Part shown: positions 46,086 to 54,600 of the stretch, in pieces
How the letters are laid out: the number at the start of each line of letters is the position of its first letter
Numbering within the stretch: the stretch's first letter is position 1
NCBI RefSeq assembly: GCF_024347395.1
Contig: NZ_AP025473.1
Location: forward strand, 310,001 to 374,000
DNA: 64,000 nt
Direction: 5' to 3'
Origin: Vibrio cortegadensis
Lineage (GTDB): Bacteria; Pseudomonadota; Gammaproteobacteria; Enterobacterales; Vibrionaceae
The notes under the pieces: model-generated
The model's database searches: none
Told to the model about the DNA's origin: nothing
What the model saw: only the letters and a program-made list of their open reading frames with translations
Translations under genes and position numbers: made by a program

Positions 46086-47414
46086 ATGCTGTATTTAGAG
46101 TTTCTATTTTTGCTCTTAATGCTCTATATCGGTTCTCGCTACGGCGGTATCGGACTTGGAGTCGTGTCAGGAATCGGGCTTGTCGTTGAGGTCTTTGTTT
46201 TCAAAATGCCACCAACGTCTCCGCCAGTGACTGTGATGCTTATCATTTTAGCGGTTGTCACTTGTGCTTCAATTCTTGAAGCCGCAGGTGGATTGAAGTA
46301 CATGCTTCAAGTCGCTGAAAAATTGCTAAGAAAAAATCCGAAGCGCGTGACGTTAATTGCCCCATTTGTTACCTATTCAATGACTTTCCTTCTGGGTACT
46401 GGTCATGCGGTTTACTCAATCATGCCCATTATTGGTGATGTTGCGTTGAAAAATGGTATTCGACCTGAACGACCAATGGCAGCCTCTTCTGTTGCATCCC
46501 AAATTGCCATTACTGCTTCGCCAATCTCTGCTGCTGTTGTCTATTACCTCGCGCAATTGACAGATATCCAAGCTGATATCACGCTGCTTTCTATCTTGCT
46601 GGTTACCGTTCCAGCAACGTTATTTGGTACGCTATTAATGTCTCTTTATAGCCTAAAACGCGGTAAAGAATTAGACGATGATGAAGAGTATCAAGCACGT
46701 TTGGAAGATCCTATTTGGCGCGAAAAAATCCTCAATACTACCGCGACATCTTTAGATGAAGAGCTACCAACCACTGCTCGTAATTCAGTATTAATCTTCT
46801 TAGCGGCGATTGCTGCCATTGTCTTCATTGCCATGGTTCCAGAGATCCGCACCATCGTTGACGGTGATAAACCCATTAAAATGTCGGTTATTATTCAAAT
46901 GATGATGCTCGCGTTTGGTGGTGTAATTCTTCTCGCCACAAAAACCGATCCTAGAGACGTACCTAACGGCGTGGTGTTCAAATCAGGAATGGTTGCGGCT
47001 ATCGCTATCTTCGGTATCGCATGGATGTCCGACACTTACTTCAAATATGCAATGCCACAATTTAGATCCGGTATTGTTGAAATGGTAACAAACTACCCTT
47101 GGACCTTCGCTTTAGCGCTATTCATTGTATCTGTTGTGGTTAACTCACAAGCAGCGACGGCTCGGATGATGCTTCCTGTTGGCTTAGGGTTAGGACTTGA
47201 CCCAGCTTTACTGATCGGCTTGATGCCTGCAGTATATGGTTACTTCTTTATTCCGAACTACCCATCAGACATTGCAACCGTGAACTTTGATAGCTCAGGA
47301 ACCACTAAAATTGGCAAGTGGTACTTCAACCACTCCTTCATGTCTGTCGGTTTAATCGGCGTCATTGGTGCCTGCTGCTTAGGCTATGTTCTAGGACAGA
47401 TCGTCATCGGCTAA
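46086..47414 (+). CDS. dcuB: Anaerobic C4-dicarboxylate transporter DcuB
   Basis: A 442-residue inner-membrane transporter with about twelve hydrophobic segments. KLLRKNPKRVTLIAPFVTY, LGTGHAVYSIMPIIGDVA, IRPERPMAASS and QIAITASPISAAVV match DcuA/DcuB; the histidine in GTGHAVY and the NSQAA motif fit DcuB better. It exchanges fumarate for succinate during fumarate respiration. The ribosome binding site AAAGGGATATATCT precedes the ATG. It is monocistronic, with a possible CRP site upstream and a terminator downstream. The DcuS/DcuR regulators of E. coli are not in the window. Confidence 0.9.
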   Translation: MLYLEFLFLLLMLYIGSRYGGIGLGVVSGIGLVVEVFVFKMPPTSPPVTVMLIILAVVTCASILEAAGGLKYMLQVAEKLLRKNPKRVTLIAPFVTYSMTFLLGTGHAVYSIMPIIGDVALKNGIRPERPMAASSVASQIAITASPISAAVVYYLAQLTDIQADITLLSILLVTVPATLFGTLLMSLYSLKRGKELDDDEEYQARLEDPIWREKILNTTATSLDEELPTTARNSVLIFLAAIAAIVFIAMVPEIRTIVDGDKPIKMSVIIQMMMLAFGGVILLATKTDPRDVPNGVVFKSGMVAAIAIFGIAWMSDTYFKYAMPQFRSGIVEMVTNYPWTFALALFIVSVVVNSQAATARMMLPVGLGLGLDPALLIGLMPAVYGYFFIPNYPSDIATVNFDSSGTTKIGKWYFNHSFMSVGLIGVIGACCLGYVLGQIVIG

Positions 47415-47440
47415 ACAGCAGCAACTGAATAACAACAATT

Positions 47441-47486
47441 AAAACGCAGGTGCTCTAGCCTGAACATGAGTGCTTGCGTTTTCCCC
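47441..47486 (+). terminator. Terminator after dcuB
   Basis: AAAACGCA (47441-47448) pairs with TGCGTTTT (47475-47482) around a long loop, followed by CCCC and T-rich sequence. The loop is 26 bases, so the call is moderate. Confidence 0.5.
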
Positions 47487-47845
47487 TTCTTAATATGCCA
47501 TTTAGAGTTTAAGTATCGCTTACCAGCTTTTATTAACTTAATAATAGAAAATCCTCGCTTAACCGTATATTCCCTCACAAATCAAATGGTTGCATTTCGT
47601 TACATTTGTAATATTGACAAGTACAAGTCGTATACTTTCCAATACGCACTCAATTGCTTTTAACAAATATCTAAAACTATAATCCAGTTGGCATTTTGTT
47701 TATTTTAATACCGTTATAATCAGCAATTGCGTCATTTAGGTGTTCAACTTATGGTCAATCCAAAGCAAAGTGCTGGCCAACATAATACATATAAAACTTA
47801 ACACCTATGCGTCATACATAATAAAATAATAATTGAGACAATTCA
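47487..47845. other. Intergenic region before the BMP-DGC operon
   Basis: About 360 AT-rich bases. A 65-codon frame (47466-47663) overlaps the dcuB terminator and lacks a ribosome binding site, so it was not called. An inverted repeat AGGTGTT (47737-47743) / AACACCT (47800-47806), each next to a GCGTCAT copy, lies in the last 110 bases and may be regulatory. Confidence 0.45.
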
Positions 47846-48838
47846 GTGGCTAAAAAAATATTAGGGCTTATCGCAGCACTACTCACCTCCCACGCTCTTG
47901 CTGCTCATGACGAGTTAAAACCCTTAGTCTTATTTCAGGGAAAGTTAGATGAAGGAACTTATCTACACATGATTGATCGGGGCATCACTCGCTTTGAGGA
48001 GGTCTCTTTAATTCCCGTGACTCGTAAACGGCTTGAACGTGATAACGAAGCCTACCTCAGTGAGTTAAGAAAAAACGCAGAGCAAGGCTACAGCCCTATC
48101 ATTGTTCAAGATGCTAATTCACTCGAACACTTTGATCAGGTGGCCAACAACTACCCATCGACTCGATTCATCTCTCTAGATGTCGCGTTCGATGTACCTA
48201 ACATATTAGGCCTTACCTTTAACCATGCAGAAGGTGCCTATGTGATTGGTTACGCAGCAGGGCTAAAAACGACAACAAACAAAGTTGGGTTTATCGGCGG
48301 GTTAGATATTCCTGTCATTGAAAATTTCCGCTGTGGGTATGAATTAGGGCTAAAAAAGGCCAACCCAACAGCCACGCTTTCTACTGATTACATCAATACT
48401 GGCGCGTTTTCATGGGATGACTCTGCAACGGCGAAACGACTGGCAGAAACGATGACCAGCAATGATGTTGACGTTATATTTCCTGTCGCAGGCTTTGCTA
48501 GCCAAGCCGTCATGGAGACCATGAAAAATACAGAAGGTGGATTCAGTTTCGGAATCGACTATGACTACAGTAGTAAGTATCCAAACACGGTTGTAGCCTC
48601 ATTAGAGAAGCGAGCTGACCGTGCTATTTTTGCGGCTCTAATGTTACTAAAAAATGATATATGGAACAGTAATGAGAAACGTTTTGGGATAAAACAAGGC
48701 ATTATTAACATTATCATCAACCAGAATAATTCCAATTTATCCGATGATGAAAAAGAGCAGATCAATGATGTTCTCGTAAAACTGAAAGGCAAAAACAATT
48801 CAGTTACGCGTGAAATTTCAACCCTATGTCAGATATAA
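47846..48838 (+). CDS. BMP-type periplasmic binding protein
   Basis: A 330-residue protein with signal peptide (KKILGLIAALLTSHALA, cleaved near residue 19). The body has the Med/BMP family pattern: LKPLVLFQGKLDEGTY, ITGVQ-like NAEQGYSPIIVQ, FNHAEGAYVIGYAAGLKT, KVGFIGGLDIPVIENFRCGYELG and VDVIFPVAGFASQAV. BMP proteins usually deliver nucleosides to ABC importers. No permease or ATPase is nearby; its last 13 bases overlap a membrane PAS-GGDEF gene, so it is more likely the ligand-binding subunit of that sensor. The start codon is GTG, with GAG eight bases upstream. Confidence 0.88.
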   Translation: MAKKILGLIAALLTSHALAAHDELKPLVLFQGKLDEGTYLHMIDRGITRFEEVSLIPVTRKRLERDNEAYLSELRKNAEQGYSPIIVQDANSLEHFDQVANNYPSTRFISLDVAFDVPNILGLTFNHAEGAYVIGYAAGLKTTTNKVGFIGGLDIPVIENFRCGYELGLKKANPTATLSTDYINTGAFSWDDSATAKRLAETMTSNDVDVIFPVAGFASQAVMETMKNTEGGFSFGIDYDYSSKYPNTVVASLEKRADRAIFAALMLLKNDIWNSNEKRFGIKQGIINIIINQNNSNLSDDEKEQINDVLVKLKGKNNSVTREISTLCQI

Positions 48839-50358
48839 AAATGAAGAAACTCTCTTCCTACATTATTATTTTATATACCATACTAACCTTAGTTCCGATG
48901 CTGGTTATCGGAGGGTTTGGGGTAACAAAAACATTAATTTCTGAACAAAATGAGCAGAGAAACTTATACGAAAAAGTCCTTTCTCAACAGCTCATTAATG
49001 CTCAGAAATCACTAAGCCGCTTCGATCTCCCTCTAGCAGAGTTAGTGGTTAACGACCTTTCGCGCCTCGATTACATCACATCCGTAAGATTAGAGTCTGA
49101 AATTTATGCGATGACACTAGCAGAAGTCGTCAATGATACCACTCAAGCAACTGATCTAATTGAGTTCTCTTACCCTGTATATGGCGTGAAAGGCAATAGC
49201 TTAGGGAGCTTAGTGATCTACAAAGATAACGACGCATTTAGTAACGCTATTTATTACTCCATGCTACCTAAAGTAGTGCTATTCATTTTACTGGTTGCCT
49301 CGATCTCTTACCTTTTTAGCCGTCAAATACTCGCTACATTGAAAAAACCATTCAGCGATGTGCAAAATTTCACCTTATTGGTTGCCAATGGCGAATTTGA
49401 AACCCCGCCTCCGAAGCACAACCGCTTTGTCGAGATTGATGCTCTTTTTTCATCTTTAGAAACCATGCGTATTCGTCTATTGGGCTCTATGAAACAGCTA
49501 AGACGGAGTGAGGAACGCTACTCAAGAACCTACAATTTAACTCAAGTTTGTCTATTTGTTATCAACGTTAAGACGGGGAAAATAGTCAGGGCGAATCGTA
49601 AATTCATGCAGATATTTGGGAGTATTAAAGCCATCAATAATGCAGATGATGGCATGCTGCTGGCTCAATTCATCCGCTTACTTATGCTGCGTGAAAACAA
49701 TAATGGATTCGAGTATTCACTGACTATTGCCAACTCTACGAAGTACTTTCAGGTAAACCACTCTGAACGAATTCAAGATGAAATTGAGTGCTCAGCTCTA
49801 GACATTAGTGAGCTTATCGAAGCAAAGCAACTGGCAGAATTACAACTAAAGACAGATGCTCTTACTGGGGTTCCAAATCGAGTTAGCTTTAACGCATTTG
49901 TTGAGCAAGTAGAAGATGGGTTCCACGATAGCTTTACACTTATGATGCTTGATTTAAATGGTTTTAAAGCCATCAACGATACTTATGGTCACCTCGCGGG
50001 AGATGCTCTTCTAAAAACGATCGCCTTGCGTTTAGCGGCCGATGTTGCGTCATTAGGTTCCGTCTACCGATTAGGTGGTGATGAGTTCATCGTTTGTCTC
50101 ACCAAGCTTCACTCAGAAGAACGCCTTCAAGAGATCGCAAACTCATTAGTAAAATCTATTGAGGGCGTGATCCACCATAAAGGACACCTACTCTCCCTCT
50201 CTGCTAGTGTGGGCATTAGCCACTATCATGCCTCTAATGGCGTCGCGATTAGCGATATTTTACACGATGCAGATGTCGCCATGTACTATGCAAAAACACA
50301 TAAATTGCCTCCTGTTTTCGCCCATGACTTAGCGATCTCTTCCGCTCAAAAAGCTTAG
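48826..50358 (+). CDS. Membrane PAS-GGDEF diguanylate cyclase
   Basis: A 510-residue sensor. Membrane helix 1 (YIIILYTILTLVPMLVIGGF), a periplasmic domain of about 115 residues, helix 2 (MLPKVVLFILLVASISYLF) near residue 155, a HAMP-like linker, a PAS domain (YSRTYNLTQVCLFVINVKTG, about 230-335) and a GGDEF domain follow. The active loop is RLGGDEFIV (about 416-420) and DLNGFKAINDTYGHLAGD is intact, so c-di-GMP synthesis is expected; no RxxD inhibitory site is seen. The start may instead be ATG 48841. It overlaps the BMP-type binding protein gene by 13 bases, which implies coupled expression and a working pair, like NspS-MbaA of V. cholerae in architecture. Confidence 0.92.
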   Translation: MSDIKMKKLSSYIIILYTILTLVPMLVIGGFGVTKTLISEQNEQRNLYEKVLSQQLINAQKSLSRFDLPLAELVVNDLSRLDYITSVRLESEIYAMTLAEVVNDTTQATDLIEFSYPVYGVKGNSLGSLVIYKDNDAFSNAIYYSMLPKVVLFILLVASISYLFSRQILATLKKPFSDVQNFTLLVANGEFETPPPKHNRFVEIDALFSSLETMRIRLLGSMKQLRRSEERYSRTYNLTQVCLFVINVKTGKIVRANRKFMQIFGSIKAINNADDGMLLAQFIRLLMLRENNNGFEYSLTIANSTKYFQVNHSERIQDEIECSALDISELIEAKQLAELQLKTDALTGVPNRVSFNAFVEQVEDGFHDSFTLMMLDLNGFKAINDTYGHLAGDALLKTIALRLAADVASLGSVYRLGGDEFIVCLTKLHSEERLQEIANSLVKSIEGVIHHKGHLLSLSASVGISHYHASNGVAISDILHDADVAMYYAKTHKLPPVFAHDLAISSAQKA

Positions 50359-50388
50359 GCTATGGGTTGTTAGTCCTAGATTCTAAAT

Positions 50389-50412
50389 TTTAGGGTTTAG
50401 GGTTTAGGGTTT
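50389..50412. repeat. TTTAGGG tandem repeat
   Basis: Three perfect TTTAGGG units (50389-50409) plus TTT, in the short gap after the PAS-GGDEF gene. Microsatellite-like; function none apparent. Confidence 0.85.
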
Positions 50413-50549
50413 AAAAACTTTAGCTTTGATTTTGAGTCGTTTTGATTATGAATAGCGTAGGTTCCAATAAGCTTTGGTCACTATGTCCAAAATACTCATG
50501 ATTGCGGAATGCTGATATGATAAAGACGTCTTAACCTTGGAGCCTCTAT

Positions 50550-51428
50550 ATGTCTGAAAAAATCTCAACTTCTGCGCTTGCTAGACTGCGAGATATCGAA
50601 CCCAAGCAACTATTTTCTGACTTAAAAAAAGCAGGCTATATTGTACGGGTAGAAGATAAGTGGATCCTTACTGAACAAGGCGAAAAGTTCGGCGGAGAGT
50701 TTCTTGATCACCCCAAATTTGGGCCTTTTATCATCTGGCCTAGCAACCTCCTCATTAATATGGACGCCACTACTGGTCAACTTCAAAGTGCCACTCAACT
50801 TGGCGAGCGATTTAAACTCAATGCAAAAAAAATCAACCAACTTTTAAGTGAATTAGGCTGGATTAAAAAAACAGATCAAGGTTGGGAAATCACAAGTTCC
50901 GGATTTCGAGTGGGCGGGGAGCAAAGAGAAGATAAAGCATCTGAAAGCCTATTTGCTTTATGGCACGATTCCATTTTACGTAACAAGCGACTAAAGCAGT
51001 CTGTTATTGAGTTCCTTGGACAAGATGCTGAGACTCACGCGACGGATAAATCAATATCCAGTTTTAGACAGAAGTTTGAAGCCAAGCACCGTACTCTTGA
51101 TGGGCACTATGTTCGCTCTTCCGACGAACTAATCATTGATAATTGGCTGTATATGGCTGGTGTTGTCCATGCCTATGAGAGACAACTTCCAATCAATGAA
51201 GATGTCATCAGTGATTTTTATATTCCTGCTGGAAAAGTCTATTTGCAGTACTGGGGCTCAGAAACAAGTACAGGCAATAGTGAGGCTCGCGAACAGAAAA
51301 AAGCTGCCACTCTAGCGATATACCAAAAACACGGCTTTAACTTGATTGAGCTCTTCGCTGAAGATATTCCAAATCTAGATACGGTACTTCCACCAGCATT
51401 GCGCAAATTTGGAATCAAGGCTTACTAA
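50550..51428 (+). CDS. Winged-helix plus PD-(D/E)XK-like protein
   Basis: A 292-residue cytoplasmic protein. The N-terminal 130 residues contain two short winged-helix-like units (LFSDLKKAGYIVRVEDKWILTEQGE and INQLLSELGWIKKTDQGWEITSSG). The C-terminal part has the layout of the PD-(D/E)XK nuclease fold: VRSSDELIIDNWLYMAGV (helix with E), then DFYIP (D) and VYLQYWGSE, where related proteins have E-x-Y/W-W-G; here that position is Q. The order S-x-x-E, D, YxEYWG is like the nuclease-like end of helicase IV-type proteins. With E replaced by Q it may be catalytically weak or only bind DNA. Function unknown. The start has a fair ribosome binding site (TTGGAG, ten bases). Confidence 0.6.
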   Translation: MSEKISTSALARLRDIEPKQLFSDLKKAGYIVRVEDKWILTEQGEKFGGEFLDHPKFGPFIIWPSNLLINMDATTGQLQSATQLGERFKLNAKKINQLLSELGWIKKTDQGWEITSSGFRVGGEQREDKASESLFALWHDSILRNKRLKQSVIEFLGQDAETHATDKSISSFRQKFEAKHRTLDGHYVRSSDELIIDNWLYMAGVVHAYERQLPINEDVISDFYIPAGKVYLQYWGSETSTGNSEAREQKKAATLAIYQKHGFNLIELFAEDIPNLDTVLPPALRKFGIKAY

Positions 51429-51490
51429 GATTTATATAAAAAAGGGGGCTTACAATAGATCTCCGCAGAAATAATACCCCACGACCATGT

Positions 51491-51550
51491 TCTCGCTACT
51501 TATGTTCTCACAACTTACACTCTCACTACTTATGCTCTCGCCACGAAAGC
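51491..51550. repeat. 15-bp imperfect tandem repeat, four units
   Basis: Units starting TCTCGCTACTTATGT, TCTCACAACTTACAC, TCTCACTACTTATGC and TCTCGCCACGAAAGC. It lies between two convergent genes, a position comparable with the other 15-bp array at 301-360 but unrelated in sequence. Confidence 0.75.
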
Positions 51551-51553
51551 GTC

Positions 51554-51589
51554 ATCACTCAGCATAATCCATACGTCTTGCTGAGTGAT
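51554..51589 (-). terminator. Hairpin after giant VCBS gene
   Basis: ATCACTCAGCA and TGCTGAGTGAT form a perfect 11-bp stem with a 14-base loop, 19 bases past the stop codon of the giant gene. The T-run on the minus side is poor (CGCTTTCG). Confidence 0.55.
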
Positions 51590-51607
51590 TCAGTTACATC
51601 TTATGAC

Positions 51608-54600
51608 TTACCCATCCACTTTCAGAATATGCAGGTCATCTTGCATAATACTCAGTAAATCGGCGGAAGAAATATCTGCGATATCCGGAACGTTATTAGG
51701 ATTCAATTGCTCCCAACCGACTCCATCCAACACAATATCAGTCTGCCCACCTTGATTATCTAGTACTGAAATGACGGTACTCACCTCATCATCGAGCAAG
51801 GAAATATCGTCATTGACCGTAATTTCAATGCGTGAAAGTAGGTCATCAACCGATGGTGATGGCGGCAATAAATCAGAGATGTCGACAACGTCATGGTCAA
51901 TAGAGAAATCACTCACGGTGTCAACAGATGGCATAGCAATGGTTCCTGAATGCTGCTCATCAAAGACAAAGCTATCATGCCCTGCACCACCAGACAGAAT
52001 ATCATCAGCGATAGTGCCATGAAGCTCATCGTCACCTTCATGCCCTTTCGTATCGGATAAGTTCAACTGGTTAGATTCAACCAATTTACTCACTCTCTCG
52101 GCACCCGATAGCAAACTCGCGTCTTCACCATATAACGAGTCTAGATCAACGCCCTGCAAAGTAATCGTCTGTAATGGCTCACCGAGTTCATTGTTAATCG
52201 TAATCAGAGCTTCGTTATCCACCTCTGTTATCTCAATTCTCTCCGCAAGCTCAGCGGAACTCCAAACATCATCAATATTCACAACGTCATGCAAATCAAT
52301 CGTATCAATATTGATGTCGAAGTCTTTGACGATATCATTGCCAGGTAAAGCCACACTGCCCATAGAGCTACTTAACCATTTAAAGGTATCGGCTTGACCA
52401 GCATCACTTCCATCTTGCGGCCCTCCCCAAAGCAACTCATTATTTGTAGACCCCGTTAAAATATCGTCACCGACAACACCTTGCTGAATATGATTACCCA
52501 ACACATTAATCGTTATCACCTGTTCAACACTATTCACACCATCTGATATCTCGACAGTGAAAGTATCTTGCTTAGTGTCTCCTTGCGCAATATTAACAGT
52601 GCTGCCCGCGGTGATGTCATATATCCAATCACCTGTCGCGGTATTGAAAGAGAGAGAGCCATAGGTACCAATCGCACTGGAGGTTAAAGACCAGCTCAAA
52701 TCTGTTGGGGCAGAATCAATATCCGTTGCCGTCACCTGCCCTGAGATTTGTTCGATATAATCCTCTTGCACATCTCCTGTGCTTGAACCTGCGATCACAG
52801 GTTTATCGTTATCACCAACCAATGTGACGCTAACTATCTGTGGTGTACTTGCCCCGCCTTCATCGATCACATGGACTGTGAACGTTTCGGTAATAGGTGT
52901 AGTAGACAGCGCTTGAGAGAGCACCGCATCGAGTGTGTAAGTCCAAACACCTGTACTGCTGTTGATAGCAAAAAAACCATAACTGGATTGCCCAGATGTG
53001 AATGCGTAACTGACATCTTGATTTTCAGGATCTTGACCAAGGATAGAGCCTGTAGCCAGCGTCTGAACCTCTTCAGTAACACTGCCTAAAGTCACGCTTG
53101 TATCTGCGATAGTTGGCTTATCATTGGTTCCTACGACATCCACAGTCACCACCTGTGAAGTCATTCCACCGTTTCCATCATCAACATGGATGGTAAACGT
53201 ATCCTGAACCGTTTCATCAACTAACAAGTTGGCTTTCGCTGGATCTATAGTATAAGTCCAATCACCCGTCACACGATCAATATGCAGGTCGCCGTAACTG
53301 CCCTCTTTGTCTTGTGAGTCATCGTCAAATTTAAACGCATGCACATCAGAAGTGTCTTTATCAAAAATGACTAGCGATCCACTATCTACAGATACGCCTT
53401 CTTCTTCAACTCGTCCATTCACCTCGCTATTAGCAAGTTCAACTGAAGGTAAATCATTGGTTCCGTTGACCTCAAACTCGACAAGTTGAGTGTCAGATAA
53501 ACCATGTTCATCGGTGACTTTTACCATATATTGAAGGGTGATTGATTCGCCAACAGCGAGCTCTTGGAACTCATCAAGTGTATTATTGAAATCGAAATCC
53601 CACGCCCCTGTTGTTGAATTCACTACTAACGTGCCGCGAGAATCTCCGCTAACCACTTGCCAATTGTGAGTGTCGGTTAAATCTGGATCGCCACTATCGA
53701 AGACTCCAGACAGCAAGGTTAAGGTATCTTCACTCATTTGCTGTGTGGCAATCGCGACGATATCTGGCGCGTCATTAGTACCGTTGATCGTCACAACGAT
53801 ATCCATGGGAACAGATTCACCACTGTGGTTATCTTTCGCAATGATCTGCACTGTATCTGTCGTTGACTCCCCTTGAGCCAAGCGGATAACCGCAGGGTTA
53901 GTTTCATCAATTTCATAGGTCCAATGGCCATTAGCATCAATACTGATGGTGCCGAGTGTTCCATCGGTTTTTACATGATAGGTGGTGGTATCACCCACAT
54001 CGACATCACTGGCGGCTAACTTACCCGTCGCCGTACTACCATCTACCGCAGAAACCGACCCTGAATCATCACCAGAGAGAGTGGGCAGATCATTACTTCC
54101 CTCAATATTGACGGTTACCGTCCGTGTCACAGATGCACCCAAATCATCTTTTGCGGTCACGATGAAGGTTTCGCTTGCCGATTCCCCTGCGGCTAATGCT
54201 TGAACATGTGCAGCTGAGTTATAAATGCTATAGCTCCACTCTCCATCTTCATCAACGGTGAACTCGCCATAAGTGCCTTTAAGCGATGTGCCATCAGCAA
54301 TGGTTTTTGGTACGAATTTAACCGTATCACCGGAGTCAACATCATCCGCGGTTAAGTTGCGAGTAACACTGACAACGTTATCTTCACTGAGAACCGCACT
54401 ATCAACCCCCGCGATGGTTGGCGCTTCATTGGTTCCGTGGATCGTGACAATGATATCTTGCGTATCAAATGTCGATGGGTCACCCAAATTAGAAGCACTA
54501 TCCGTCAACTGAACGTTGAAGGTTTCTGTTAATGTGTCTGCTGGCGTTCTACCGTTAAGAGCAATAACCGTAGGGTTAGTTTCATCAACATCATAGGTCC

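Noticed and set aside
47466..47663. 65-codon ORF after dcuB
   Set aside because: It overlaps the dcuB terminator hairpin, has no ribosome binding site and no recognisable protein pattern.
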